A DNA stretch of 64,000 nucleotides from Dirofilaria immitis (GCA_024305405.1 JAKNDB010000087.1:2170001-2234000), one strand, 5' to 3'; shown: positions 14,618-29,589, numbered from the stretch's first letter. Numbers and translations: made by a program. Notes: generated by a model not told the origin, from the letters alone.

Positions 14618-14646
14618 TTTATTTGGGATGATTGATCCCAAATAAA
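14618..14646. repeat. Perfect 12-bp inverted repeat
   Basis: Arms TTTATTTGGGAT and ATCCCAAATAAA flank the loop GATTG. The GGGAT/ATCCC core makes it less likely to be chance than the many AT-only palindromes nearby. Confidence 0.55.
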
Positions 14647-17600
14647 GTTTACATTTATCTATTAACTAACAAGGAGTCAATATTTATTTGATGACTGATA
14701 AAGGTTTAAGGATAATGATAACTAGTGACCTAAAAATGATAGATAAATTGATAATCAATTCATATATTTTCTCATATATTTTTATTCACATATTTTCATG
14801 ATTCATATATTTTTACGTTTTCTAACTTCTTAATTTGAATTAATATGAATTAATTTTACTTTATCATGTTTATTTAATAATTATTTCTCATCAGTTATAA
14901 TTTGTTTACTATAAATATAATCAATGTAAACTATGAATATTCGATACATAGATTGCAATTACAATTTTAATTTATTTATGATTTAATCAAATTTATTGAA
15001 TTCATTCCAAATAGAATTATATAATACATTGCGTCCTTGCAAATTCGATTTATTTATAAATTAGGTAAATAATTTTAAATTAGGCCAAGTCGTTCTTGCA
15101 ATAGTATTACGAATTATCAGTTTAGTGAATCTCAAGATTTTCTTTGGTTTGATTTTCCAATAACTTTTAAATACACCAATTTTTTTGAGATTTTATTTTT
15201 AAATGGATCATCTTACGCTCGATTTCGCTATTATATCTAATTAGTTGAGATCATTAGTTTAGTTGATCCCGAGATTTTCTTTAGTTCAATTCTTTAATAA
15301 TTTTTTCTTCAAATATGTTTTATCTTAACTAATACTCGAGATTTCCCCATCCGTTATTTTAATAACTTTTTTCCTTTAGTACTTTTGTTTTATCAAACTA
15401 TTCTATTTTATCATTTCAATGTAACGATCCAGAATTTGTTAAATGTATTTCACAGTATTAATAATTATTTTTTCCTTTCCAAATTTTACATATAATTTCA
15501 AATTATTCATATTCACATTTTTAATTTATATCTATCTGAAATATCCATCAAATATTTTTATTAGAAGCAAATATCTCTGCAACTATGGATTACAAAAATA
15601 ATAATGAAATAGTAGTGGACATTCATCGAAAAATTAATATCATTCCAATATCAGCTAAATAAAATAATTAACTGATATCTCTAGAATCTTTGATATTTCC
15701 TGGATTTTCTGGAATAAGACTCTTTGTTATTATTATAAATAATTTTATCTTCTAACTTTTCGTCTTTTGCAACTTTTCAGTATCATTTTCTCAATTAGTA
15801 ATTTGATTTTTATCACAGAAATTCCAAATTAGCATTCTTAAAAAAAAATTCTGACGTCGTATTGACGATTATTCTCATTAATATGCAAATGATATTATCG
15901 AGAGCCGTTAATTAAAATTATTCATTTATATCAATCATTTATAGCAATTATCTTGTGATATAATGTGTTACTATTTTAAGATTAGAAGTATTTCAATTTT
16001 TACTAGTGAATTCTTTTTTTGAACCAAGATTATAATTCAACGTTTTCTTGGCTTTTTCATTTCTTAACATAGGATAATTAGTAAAATCGGTAGATTAGTA
16101 ATTTAAATTTTTTGTTAATATTTTAAACTTGTTGAACTTTTCGTTATTATTATTCATTGTATACGCATTTGTTTATTAATTATTCCAAAATATCATATAT
16201 ATATATATGTATATTTGATTTCTTTCATTATTTCGATACATATGTTCCAATTATTTTGAAATAATTTGTACAGTATCAAATTAAATTACAATAAAATTCC
16301 GCTTGAATTATTTTTTCCCTTAATTTGAATTCACTTTTAATTTCACACTTACATTGATCTGCTTGACAATATAATTTTTTATTCAAATTCTTTTATCTAA
16401 TAAAAACAATACAATATATTAAGTTATATCATTTCATATATGAGTAATTCATTTTTATTTATCATTGTATTTATTCATTTAGTATATTTTAATTCCTTTT
16501 TTGCGGCCACTGTGAGCACTAGTCTTTTTTCGTTGTACCGCTTTTTTAGAAAATACAAAGAATATTTTTGTAAAGAAAAAAACGAAAAGATATTTTGGAA
16601 ATGTGAAAATTTCTTTAATTCGTAATTTGAATTTATGTATTTTTCAAAAATATATATATATATATTGTTTGTTTATATTAATTTAATTTTAACAATCTCT
16701 CTTTAATTAATTTTTTATTAATGGATGATTTTTATTTTCTATTTTATTTCATTTTCTATTTAATTCATATTCTTTTAATAAATAAACATTTTCATTAGAT
16801 GCAAATGTTTATTTATTTTTTGTCATTTCAATATGATAATATTTGCATATTTTTTCTTTTATCGTTTTATTCATTTGATCATTCAGAAATAATAAATTAA
16901 TAAACAAATATATCGTCAAATATTTGCAAATATTTATTATATCAGGAAAATATCTTAATAAATCAACAATTTATAATATCATAGATTGGAGCATAACAAT
17001 GATAAATCTTCAGAAATTTTGATTTTAAAACTTCAAATTTTCTTGCTTTCAATATTTTCTATAAGTTATAATATAATTAGCTTAGATATTATTGCCGAAT
17101 ATCTTTTATTTTGCATAGAAATGCATTCTCTGAGAAATGCATTCAAATCTTTATTGGACGATCAATTCTGAAATAAGTTAAAATTGATGATCTATTTTTT
17201 TTTTAATTTTGTTCACATCTGTTCTTCTGATTTATTGTTTAATTGCTCTTTCAACAATCATTTAGTGCTATGATTTGGCCGTTAAATAAAAACAATTAAA
17301 TTTTATCATTCCTGAACGTTTAGAAATCTTCAGACTTCTAGATGGCTTTAGATTAATTCAAGCAAAATCGAACTTTTCTTAGTTTTCTTTACGTGATGAA
17401 AAAGTTAAGTAATGTTATCTTCAAGAATTTGAACAGATATATTAGGATTACCAAATTAGTCATTCATCCTAATTAATATAAAAATTCAAAAGGTTAAACT
17501 ATCCGGGTGAGAGCTTTTTTTGGAACAAGTTCCAACATTAATAATTCAACCTGATTTTTTAAAGGGATCTTTCGAATTTTCATATTAATTTAAATAAAGA

Positions 17601-17820
17601 ATTGTATTCGGTCAAACTTTTTGAGAAAAAAACAAAAATTTATTTGAATTAAAGAATAGATTTTCTTATTTCAGTTCATGCCAATCAAAGTAAAAAAAAA
17701 GAGCCAAGTTTGAAGAAGCCAAGCAAATGAAGCCAAGTGTCCTTAAGATAATTAACAAATATTTTTCCAACTTTTCTCATTCATCTAAACTATATTACAC
17801 ACACACACATATGTATATAT

Positions 17821-17902
17821 CCAATATACATATGCTACGACGATTAGTATATCTAATGTGATGTGCGATTCGAACATCGCATAGTTGCGTCGGTGTAATT
17901 GG
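17821..17902 (+). other. Foldable 82-base unit, possible structured RNA
   Basis: By eye the segment pairs end to end: 17821-17830 with 17894-17902 (9 pairs, one bulge), then 17838-17842 with 17888-17892 (CGACG/CGTCG). Inside are two hairpins: 17843-17857 (ATTAG/CTAAT) and 17864-17881 (TGCGAT/ATCGCA with a TTCGAA-containing loop). It follows an (AC)n tract. It resembles a cloverleaf but lacks a D arm, a proper anticodon loop and good A/B boxes, so I do not call a tRNA. Function is unknown. Confidence 0.25.
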
Positions 17903-20585
17903 ATATTTAGTTGATGGAAATAAAGTTTTAAAGGAAATAGCATTTCATTCTTTCTTCCCTACTTCAAACTATCTTTCATCTTTCCCTCTTCTCTTCTGAA
18001 GACCAACTTTTATCATCATTTCTTTACACCTCCAATATTCATTACATTCATAATATCTTATCAATTTTTTTACTTCTCTTAACTAATTATAATTTGAATA
18101 ATTATACTTACTATCCTATAATTTAATCAAATTTAAAATCTTTCATAAGAAGAATTAAATCTTCTAAATTAGATGATAAAAGATATTTTATTTGAACAAA
18201 TTTTGATCGATACTTTTCATCCATTAGCATATTCCATTATTTTAATTCGTCCTTCAAATTTCAAAGTAATAAATATAATAAACTTATGCAATATTATTTT
18301 CCCATCAACAATTTAACATACTTATAAAATATTTTGAATTTCTCAACAAAAGAATTTAATTTTGTAAAATTTTATTTAGGCAAATATTATTTATCTTTTA
18401 CAAATATTATATTCCTCATTTATCAAAGAAATGTAACTTTATCTATCTTATCATCTTCAAACTATTCCTTTATGGCATGAAATATTTTAATATTTTTTCA
18501 GCATATTTGGTTCCTTGAAAAAAAATCGATTTTATTGATTAATTTCTTGCAAATTTTATTGGGGATTTTTTGCGACCCTCTCGCGATATTAATTCTTAAT
18601 GGACTAAATGTTTCGCATTAATCATTTCGATAAAAATTCGTTTAAAAAAGTAATTAGTCGGGAGAAAACACTTATCAAATTTTTTTCTTTCGATCATCAC
18701 TTTCTTTGAAAATAATATCAAATATTGATTTTCATATTTAAAATCTGCCTGTTAAAATGCCTTAAAAAAATAAGTTTATTTGAATTGACTACCAATTCCT
18801 TTTTTTTCATAACTTTGGTAATGGCATTCCCGGCATCCTATAATTTCAGGTCATTTTGCTGCCCTATTTAATCATTTATCCTTCTTTCATTTATATTTAG
18901 CCATTTTTAAAATTTGCAATTTTTAAAAAGCTTTTGACTCTATGAAAATTTAAAAATATGTCTAGGAATGCTGAAAGCAATTTCGGATATGAATCATTCG
19001 TTTATATATTGATCCTTCTTCCTAAATTCCTAGCTATCCTATTATTATTTTTAGATTCGAATTTTTTATTTATAATTTCTTACTAAATTGAGCTTATGAA
19101 GAATTAGAATTCTTTAATAGATTAATTACTTAAATTGAAATAATTTGAAGCAAAACTTGAAACAATAAACTTAAAATGATTGGTTAACTAATTAATTTTA
19201 GTCAATTAATTATATTGTTATTTAAATTAGTATGATAAAAATTATATTAGCTTTAATTATATTAGTAGATGTTTATTGTCTCAATTTTACTATGAAAGTA
19301 ATTAATATAGGAATAGGAAATGAAAATCGAATGAAAAAGATGAATAGATTGTTATAACGAATCATTTCAATTATATATAAGGAAGTTCGTATAATTTTTT
19401 TTAATAATCTATTTTGATATTTATGGCTGATATTATCTTATCACATTTCCATTTTTCTAATTTATTTTCTTACTTATTGATAAGATTTCTTTAATGAAAT
19501 TAAATAATCAGATGAAAAAAAAGAAGGAAAATGAAAAAAGGCATTACTTTTTTTACTAAATAAAAATAAAAAAATTTGCTAAATAATAATATTTTATTCA
19601 TCTTTTAATAAATTTGATAAAATAATATTTTATTCATTTCTATCATTTATTTACGATAAATCTTCTTTTATTCCCCAAAAATAACAAAGTAATATTTTTC
19701 CTTTTTCTTCATCCAAATTTTATTGAAATTTAAATTAAATTTATTTAATTAAAAAAAATTTTCATATTTGTAACTTATTGTTTATTTTATTTTTAATAAA
19801 ATATCGAAATAGCTATATTATGTTAGTAAAAGAATTCTAATTCCACCTTTCTTTTTTTCAAAATACAAATAATATATGAAATTTCATTGATTATTTCATT
19901 TAATCAATTTTTCTTCTATTTTCTAAAACAATAATTAATTAAATTATATTTTAATTATATATTTATGCATGCATATTTTATTGTATTTTAATTAATTATT
20001 AAATTTCTTTTTAATTTAATGCAAAATGTTTAAGTTTATTACTTCTTTGAAAATCAATATTACTATATTAGAAATTTTACAATCATTTCCTTCACTCATT
20101 CATTTGTCGTTGTTTGGAAAATTCATTTGATACTATCATTTGTTAAGATTAAAATTTCTATTCTCAATAATGCTATCGTCGTCAGCTGTTCGCTCTTTAT
20201 CAATGTTTTGCTGTTACTTTTCAAAAAAGAACTAAAACTCTAGACTTTTTTAATTTCATCAAATCCCTTTATGTCAAATCCCTTCATTGATGCAATGTTT
20301 TTGACCTATGATATCAGCAACACAATTTTCACCTATGATATTTGACCTATGATATTATATATTTCAATATTCATCAATAAACTATATATTTACCATATTT
20401 TTATTATTATTAAAATTTGTAAATAACAATTGCATCTAATCACTTCTTAATCTTAATTTTTGAATATTTATTATTATTATCTGTATGTATATATATATAT
20501 TAGGCGATAACTTAGATAAAATATAGACGCCAACGAATATCACTAAACAGTTTATATTCATATAAATTATTCGATCATCATTTCA

Positions 20586-20629
20586 TCTATCTATCTATCT
20601 ATCTATCAACTATCTATCAATCTATTAAA

Positions 20630-20667
<38 letters not shown>
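20586..20667. repeat. TATC and AT microsatellite block
   Basis: A tetranucleotide TATC run (20586-20608) is followed by variant TATCAAC units and then about 16 AT units (20634-20667). Confidence 0.85.
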
Positions 20668-20670
<3 letters not shown>

Positions 20671-22179
20671 TGAATATATCGATTTGAAAAATATTTATCA
20701 TAATTAATTTAAATTATTAAATAATTGGAATAAAAATTGCACACAATAATATATATTAAAAATTAATACAAACAATGTTCAGTGATGCTTGAAATTTCGA
20801 TTTTTAATAATAACGCTCCATTTGCTATCCTTGCTTACCTCTCCCAAATATAATTTAAAAATGAATATGAAATGCCAATGCCTATACCCATGGGTGCACA
20901 CAAGCAAAAGGATATTTTATATCAACCAGTTCGATAAATAATGAAATAAGTGGTAGCTTGTCTGGGCCTAGTCTTGTCCTTTAAAGAATAGGCTTATTTT
21001 CAAACCTTTTAATGCCAATCTCAAAAATCTATTATCATTATTCATTTTTATCATTCCATTCTTGTCTTTTATTATCATTGTTTTTGGATCGTTTGTTTTA
21101 TTTTTCTAAAAATACAATTTCCATTTTTGTTGACATTTTTGAAACTTTTGAAAATAATCATTTTTGCGATGATACTTTTCTAAATAAACATTTTTCAAAG
21201 GAATAATTTCTGTTCATTTTGTTATATTTAATAGTCATTCAATCTAGAGCCAAATATATTATACTGAAAAGTTTATATGTTAATTTGTTTTTCCATTTGT
21301 TTATTTGGATATTACATGTGACATGTCATGTCTCATCTTGAGATTAGCCAAGTTTATCATTATATTTCATTCATTTATCTGGGCTTTTAAAACATCCAAA
21401 CGAATTAAACATCCATTTACTATAATGAAATCTTAATTGCTTTAATAGTACATTTGAGTTTCTTAATAATTTCAAATAAATTTAAAGCATTTCCATATTG
21501 CTATTTCAGTACAATTTTTAGCCATTAGCGCCAATCCAATATCGATAATAGCGATGAGAATTAGTTGTTTTGTCTAACTTATTGGTTCTACTTTTTTTTT
21601 TGCTTTCAAAAATATTGTTACTCTTTGGCCTATAATAGCTTCAAATAATAATAACAAGCTTGGAGCATTTTCGTTGCCAGTTATATTCTCATTTTAATAT
21701 TTCAACTTGTAATTTGAAAAATTTTTCGACCCTAAATTTTATCAACTATTTCATCTATTTGTTTTTCCAAAATTTTCAAAACAAAACTAGTTTTTCGATA
21801 TATTGAAATTTGCTTCCAAATCTCATGACATATTTTATAGCCTAAAGTATTCTCCTTTAAAGCACAAAGTTTAAAGCCAAAGTTTGTAAACTCATCTTTG
21901 TTTCTGTTTTATTACTTTCAAGAAAATAAAATATTCATTTTTTTCCTTTCATAATATTGTTTTTGTTGCTTAAAATTTGTTTATGAAAATAATTGTCAAA
22001 TAATTAAGAAATTTTTCAAAAAAAAAAAATTAATGAATAAAAGAATAGTAAACTATTTATTGTTATAAGTATCTGTTGCATAACAGAATGATATGCGGCA
22101 AATATTTGAAATAATTATTTCAATTGCAGCTATGCTTATTTTTAAATCTAAACAAATTAATATTATTATTATTTTAAAA

Positions 22180-22189
22180 TATATTACAG
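22180..22189 (+). other. Candidate trans-splice acceptor before the scramblase-like gene
   Basis: TATATTACAG ends 8 bases before the ATG at 22198. That spacing is typical of a spliced-leader site in nematodes; a 5'UTR cis-intron is the alternative. Confidence 0.45.
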
Positions 22190-22197
22190 TGAAGACA

Positions 22198-25100
22198 ATG
22201 TCGTTGTTGATCGGTGCGGGAAATTCGACAATGCCGCAACCTGGCACATCATTTAGTGAGCTGCCCATCACAAATCATCATCAATTCTCCGAATCTGTTA
22301 CCACTTCTACTGCCACTAATATCACTACCAATAACAATAATAGTAACAACAACAGAAATAGCAATTTTAAATATCGTGATAATAATGGTGAAGTGATAAC
22401 AATGATTGGTAATCATGAAGCTGATAGTAGTGATATATCAGTGCAAAGTTATGTACAAAATCACATTAGTGATAATATGGATGGCGAGGTATATTTCTTT
22501 AATATATCATATTTTATTATACTCTCATGTTGTCATTAATTTGCATTATATTTTCATCATAAATTTCTAAATGTTATCATTTTCTATCACACAAATTAAA
22601 TAGTATCATTCCCATTCTTTCTTTTCTTTTGATAATTTAACGCTGAAATAAAAATTTGGAACAAATTGATAAGTTTAAAGGAAAATGAGAAGAAATTAGT
22701 CAATATGGAAGAAATGCTGATGCTAGAGCACAAATCCTTAGAGATTTATTTCAAAAATAAAAGAAAAATGAAAATTCAATAGCTATTAAACTGAATATCA
22801 GTTTTTGCAATGAGTAATATATCATCTGTTCCTTGTATCACATTTTTTGATCATTTTTCTCGAGAGTCCTTTTTCTACCATATTCTTTTTCTCAATTTCT
22901 CGATTAATTTTAAACCTTTTGATCACCTTTTTCTCCATTTCTCGACTAATATTAAAGTTAGGAATACTTATCATTTGCAAATGAAAAACTGATATTAGTG
23001 CCATCTATCCCTGATAGTTTCTTAATTTCTTTTTAATTCTGATGAAAAGAAAATTTTTAAATGCACATCAATTCGAAAATTTGAATCTGATCTTTTTCAT
23101 AGTAAAAAACATTGACGTTTTGGTTAAAAAATATGGTTTAGAACTTCTTTAAAATTTCATTAAATATAATTTAAATTATATAATAACAATTGAGATATGA
23201 TCGAAGTTGTGGGGTGAAGAAAATTCTGAAAATAGAAGACAGAAATTAATTAAAAAAATTATGATGTGAAAGATTAAAGAAATTCTAAATTAAATCGACA
23301 TTACTTTTCCTATACTATTTTAAGTATTAATCGTTGAGCAATATTAAACAACATCAAAATATGCCTCAAATTTTGGCAAATTCCTATTCTTTTTTTTAAA
23401 ATATGAAAAATTCCAATGTTTCCGTAAATTTTTTATTTATTAAAAGTTTTTAATTAGGAAATGATTTTTTCAGTCGATGCTAAAAATTGATCTTTTCAAT
23501 AAATAAACCAAAATATATTTGATAACTAAATTTGTTTATACTATGTTAATTAGTAATTAATAGTTGAGAATTAGGAAAATAAATAATTTCGGAAATGGAT
23601 AAACTTTTTATTAGTTTCAATTGTTTGTTATCAAGTTGTTATAATAAAAGAATATCGGTTTTGTTTACTTTCATAAACATCGTTTATGTTTATGCAAAGC
23701 CGTCCTTTAAGTCGATGATAAGAATTTAACAAATTAAAAGTTGCATGCAAAAGATTGCAATGATAATTTCAAATGTTAATTATTCCAAATGCTTTTCATA
23801 CATCAAATATTTAATTTGAATCGTAATTTAACTGATTCCAGGAGCTGGCTTCAATACCGCATAAATATGATTATTATTTTATGCCGAATAAGTCACAAGT
23901 ATTATTTTATTTAAGCGATGCATTATTATTAAGGATTCGAAGAACTGGAACTGAATTACAGGTGTCTACGTATTTATTTTTGTATAGACATAATTAATAA
24001 TATTTGTTGATGAATTAATAACTCGAAATTGAAATTGATATAGTTTGAAAGCATATAAACAATCTAAATCGTCGTCTTTGTTACACTCTTTTCCATTCAT
24101 TAGGTTTTAGTTTTATTCTGTTGAAATTAAAAAAAATACTTATATATATTATTTACAACTTTAATGATATTTCATTGGCTAAGTTTTTGATAAGAGATAT
24201 TGCTTTGACTTTATCTATTAGTATTATTATTTTGATTGGTCATTTTTTGATGTTTACTATTTGGGTTTCAGTTTGTTTTGTTGTTCTTTTTTTTTCTTTT
24301 ATTTGTAATTCCTGTTGAGCCGCTTTTTGCTTTTTGCAAAATTATATTTTTTGATGACATTGATTTCTAAGAATGAGTTCTTCATTTGGAAATTTTCTGC
24401 CTATTATGAAATTTACAAATATTATATCTTTCAAAGAATAATAATCATACAAATGGATGTTTCAAATTCAATTTAATAAATAAGTGATGAATAAAATAAT
24501 TATCATAATAACTGCTACTATAAAACAAGATCAGGTAACCGATTCGATCGATTTTCCATTGTTTGACATTTGGGAAGAAGTTAGCTGTGATAAATCAACC
24601 ATGATTTTGGAATCATATGGTAGAACAGTTCTACTAATATCAAAAAGTTCAGCTACCGGATGTATGCTTGGGAACAAATCGGAACCACCTTTGATAGCTA
24701 TAAATGATTGGAACGGTGATTTATTCGGTTTCTTTGTGCCTGGTAAGTTGTCATATGAGTAAATTAAATTCTAATTTATCTTCCATTCACTTAAAAACAA
24801 AAATATATACTTTCATACAACTGCATCCTATATCATTCCTTTAACTTCAGAATATTCAATCTGATAAACAAATAAGTAATATAATTTATGAAGTGATGAA
24901 TATTAATTTTGTTATTAGCTTATTATTAACTATTCTTTTCTTTAGATGTATTAAATTTATTTTAATTAGTAATAAGTATGAATAGTTGGAAGAAGAGATC
25001 TTTGATATGATATGCATATGGATATTGGTTAGATCTTAGTCCATAACTTCATCAATTATTTCAGGTGATCCATTTCTAATAGAAGATAGTAATAAGCGAA

Positions 25101-26293
25101 CGGTAGCAAAAATTTTAGCTGCAGAAAATACATATGGAAGGTGAATTTATTTTTGCTTATTTTACGCTTATACTAATTTTAAGCATAATTTCATATTATT
25201 TATTAAAATAAAATCGATCCAATTATTCGTTCTTTGATTAATAAGAAATTTTTAGGTTTAGATTTTTATTTTGTTCGATAAATTTAATTGATTAAAATAT
25301 GATATTTAGAATAATAAAAGGAAATATAATTCATTTATTAATTAAAATATCATTGGTAGACAAAATTTTATTAATACAATCAATTCATATTATATATTCT
25401 ATTAGTTAGCATATATATGTCATTGACAGGTACATTATATCTTCATAATTAATGAAGCTCATCCATGATAAGTCTTGGTGTTGCTAAGGAAACGATATAC
25501 ATATATATACCTGCAATAGGTTGGATGAACAATAAACAAATGATAAGTGAAAAAAAATTATTTTAATAGATGAAAATTTAGGTAAAAAATTAAAATAAAT
25601 TTGATTAATTATAAATTTATTTAATAAACAAATCTAAAATGAAAAAATATCAAATTTTTTATTAAATTTCAAACTATCAAAGTATAATTTCATTGATTAT
25701 TCAGATGAATTTTAGAATAAATCTATTTAAACCATCTTTTCATCCATAAATTCAAGCTCAATAGGACTTGCTTTGTTTGCCAAGATTGTTCCCTTTGGTT
25801 CTGGTTTTGCTAAATGATAACAGATAAGGATAGTGAAATTTTCGCTTGTACATTCATACATGTCATGGATTAGACGACAAAATATTTTGGCTATTTTAAA
25901 AGAATCATAGTTATTTCCGACATTTACCTGCTCTTAATTGTAAAAGTTGATAATGATATGGAATAGAATAGAACAAAAAATAATTGGTTATAAATTGCAT
26001 ACTTGTAAAATCTGGAAAGTTTTAGGGTTACGGTATGGGTATGCATATTAGAAGGATCCGGTCAAGAAATGGCTCGTATGGAAGATTATAGTACGATTTA
26101 TTTTACCAAAAATGTTGGTGGCTTCCAATTAAAATTGCTAGCTTTGGCTGCATTTGCTCGTTTAACTATTTCAGAATTTGTCCAGAGCCAATCCTGTTGT
26201 GGCTCATTTTTTCAATGTTATTTCGATGTTAATTATCATTACATATTGCAATATATGATAAATATTTCCCAACTAAAAATTCCATATTATTAA
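22198..26293 (+). CDS. Tubby-C/phospholipid-scramblase-like protein
   Basis: Function is not established. Five exons join in frame to 320 residues: 22198-22488, 23842-23961, 24535-24742, 25065-25140, 26026-26293. The first about 97 residues are polar and Asn/Ser/Thr-rich (about residues 40-60), probably disordered. The rest looks like a 12-strand tubby-C/scramblase fold, read from order and spacing: a buried strand LLLRIRRTG, then FGFFVPGDPFLIEDSNK and RTVAKI, resembling the scramblase F.I.D.N..TV..I strand, then FTKNVGGFQLKLLALAAFAR, resembling the scramblase D.F.I.FP.DLDVK.KA.LLGA.F end and its terminal helix. A Ser-Cys-Cys pair near the end could be lipidated. There is no clear EF-hand-like calcium motif and no N-terminal PxxY set. 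The exon 3 acceptor (GATCAG) is weak. The gene itself is well supported; the family call is tentative. Confidence 0.5.
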
Positions 26294-26356
26294 TAAACTG
26301 ATACACAGTCACAAAATTGAACATATCATTATCATTCTAATATTATACCCGATATA

Positions 26357-26362
26357 AATAAA
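26357..26362 (+). terminator. Candidate poly(A) signal, scramblase-like gene
   Basis: AATAAA lies 64 bases past the stop at 26293, a plausible position for 3' end formation. Confidence 0.5.
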
Positions 26363-28267
26363 TGATCATTCCAAAACTTCTGCAAATATTATGAATGAAA
26401 TCATATGAAATTATTGATGAAATCATAACTGAACCAATTTATTATTTCAAACGTCGAAAAATCAAACATAGCTTCAAGTTAGTAATATACTAAAATTGTT
26501 GAAGAAAAAGAAGCATTCTTAGTTATGCAATTTATTTCCATAAAAATTAACCTTTCCAAAGAAATGTTTAATTATCGAATCAGTTAGAGATAGTAATATC
26601 AGTGATCAATAATTGCATTGAAATTTCGAAAGTTTGGAATAGAATTTGTATATTAATCGTATTTATTATGCGATATAATAGATTTTGTTGTAATTTGATC
26701 ATATAATTAACTATGGTTCAAAAATATATATATTTCATTTATATTGATAATATTAATAAATCAAATATTATCAATCATTTATTTTTTATTTATTAAAAGC
26801 TAAAAATCCAGAATTAAAATAAAAAAATATGGTTCTATATATTACTTATTTTATTCATCATTAACAAACATTCAACTGATCTTCCTATTGAACCATAATT
26901 AAGCAAACAATTCTTTAAGTAATCCAATAATATCGAAATAAATTTCACTTAAAATAAAATAATAACTTATTAAATTTAATAAAATTAATTTACCGTATTA
27001 ATTTCGATGTATTAAAATTCTTTCTCAATGAATTTTACTAAAGCAAATCGTTCGATTATATTATAGAAATAATAATTTTAATGGTTTTGCTTAAATAATT
27101 TTGAAGAAAAAAAAAAACTTTACCAGCATCTATGATGAATATACTGAAATTGATTTATTAGTTTCTTTAAATTGTGAATCAATTTATTTTTCTTTCTTCA
27201 TCTTGCTAAAAATGCATCAAATCAACAAATTTTAATATATTGTTCAGAAATGAAATATGTATTTAAATATCATTTTTCAAAATGGAATATGAACTCAAAT
27301 ATCATTTTTAGAAATATTTAATACTGTATCATCATAAATTAACAAATGATGTAGCAGAGTAAGTTAAGAAAAGTGATGATGACGTATAACAATATCTTTA
27401 ATATAAGTATTATTATCTATTTTATGGAAATTATTTTGGATGAAATTTTCATAACTTAATTTCGAATTTTGAAATCTTCGAAAACTACATATATTGCTAA
27501 TTTAATTGTAAATCAATTCAATATTCGATTACATTTGCTTTCTCATCACTTATTGAAGAATAAAATGATACATATTTATTAATACTTTATTAATTTTACA
27601 TTATTTAAAGAAATGATTATAAATTAACGATTAATAGTAATACATAAGAAGTTAGTTGCCATAAATTAACTCTCCGCCTGTTTTAAATTTATTTGAATAA
27701 TTTCAATTAGTTAGAATTCCAAGGATATAATGAATAATTTAATCTGTAAGTGGTATAAAATTAGTAATATATTAACAAATATTACTTTTAGCATAAATTA
27801 TCAAATCAAATGAAGTATTATTATAACATCTTTTCATTCCTCAGTTATTTCAATTGAATATTTTCGAGACAAAAAATTTTCATCCATTCAGTTATTCAAT
27901 TCAAATATTTCCAATACATGCTACTAATACATTAATAATTTATTTCAAATTTTTACATGCATAGCATACAGGCATCTGTGCTTCAAATGAATTATATATA
28001 TTTTAAAAGGAATTTTTCATTGTTTTCAATTTCCATTTATTGTTTTGAAAGAAATTAATTGGAAATTTTTTAATCGATGAAATAATTTTTTCAATTTCTG
28101 AAATATATTGCTAATTATATTATAAAAAAAAGATGGAATAATTTTATTTGATTAAATTGAAGAGATCCCAAAATAAATTGATAATTTCGTCAAAATATTG
28201 ATTATTTCCATTTTTTTCTTCATCATCATCTCTTTCTTCTTCACATTACTGTTATCTTTTAATCATT

Positions 28268-28329
28268 TCATCATCATCATCATCATCACCATCATTGTCG
28301 CAATCATCATCATCATCATCATCATCATG
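28268..28329. repeat. (ATC)n microsatellite, interrupted
   Basis: Two ATC runs are split by ACCATCATTGTCGCA. There is no frame context suggesting it is coding. Confidence 0.85.
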
Positions 28330-29589
28330 AAGTGAAAAAAATAAAATGGAAAAACCTGTTTGAATCTCAGATAACCTGAATGCTTGAATACGACATTATG
28401 GCTGTCACAAGAAATTAACTTCACTAATTATAAGAAAATGTCCTACTTAACATATTCTTCCATATATTCAAATTTAAAATTTCTTATAATTTTCAAATTT
28501 ATATTTTTATCCGAACAACAAAAACGAAACCTCCCCTCCCCCTCCCCCAATGCATATAATTTTATCCTAAATAAATCCAAATTCAATTTATATTTCATTT
28601 TATCAAAATAAAATTTTGTAGAAAAAAAAGGAGGAACAAAGATCAAATATTCTCGAATATCTGATTTTAATCTTATTTCAAATAATGCTAAGTATTATTG
28701 AATATATTATTAATTTGATTGATTTTGATATAATTCAATGCATTTTATTTCAAATCCGCATTATCCTTCTCGAGAAATTTTCTTTTTTTGTATTTGTTAG
28801 AAAGAAGTATTTACATAAATCTCGATATGTATGTACATCTGTTCAAATATTCTCCTATCCAGTATAATGTTAATTCTTGCAGAGATATTTCAATAATTTA
28901 AATATTGTTTACAAAAATTTCTAATTTTTTCATTTTTTTATTGCTATTTTAACAAATAACATTAAATTATTATTGATTAGCTTGTATCATTATTAAATAA
29001 TATTATATCAGTATTGATTAATCTATATCATTATCGAATAACATTATATCATTATTAATTAGCTTATATAATATTGGAAAAGCAACTTCAATTTACAGCA
29101 AAATTTGAACTTAGCCTATCGAAAAATTCAAACTAATTACTCATCAGACTAATTAGGCTTTTATAAATTCAAATATTCTTTAGGTTAATTAATTATAATA
29201 ATAATAACAATTTAAGCCAGAAGGATTATACAATGAAATGATATTTATATATATATATATATATCGATGTGTTATCAATGATCAGAATATATTCGGCAGA
29301 AGATTGGTCACTTCATCGTTTAATTTTCATATCAGTCAACTTTTACGTGATCTTTTTTGTATATTCTTTTCATTCAAATCAAATTCGATTTGCTTTCTCC
29401 CTTTTGTAAGCAATTATTTAAGAAATTCATTTGTGCTTCAGAATGCATGCAAGCATGCAGCCTGCATTACTGCATTTCTCGAAAGAGTCCCATTGCTTTT
29501 TGCAAATCTTGCAGAAATTTGCATTTGCTAATATCATCTCTCTATCGCAATTGAATCATTATACTCATTTTATAATCTTAAACTCCTTT

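Larger units (their letters stand above)
9981..22180. other. 12-kb gene-free, AT-rich stretch
   Basis: I found no exon series or recognisable protein on either strand; the open frames here are short and low-complexity. A possible poly(A) signal for IPPK is at 10283-10288. Contents: short AT runs (13390-13401, 16197-16207, 20634-20667), a perfect hairpin at 14618-14646, two diverged direct repeats near 15118 and 15257 sharing GATTTTCTTTRGTT, a foldable unit at 17821-17902 and a TATC run at 20586-20608. The right end should hold the promoter of the next gene. Confidence 0.6.

Noticed and set aside
17821..17902. tRNA gene
   Set aside because: Only two inner hairpins, a 5-base central loop and a poor B box; no D arm or A box.
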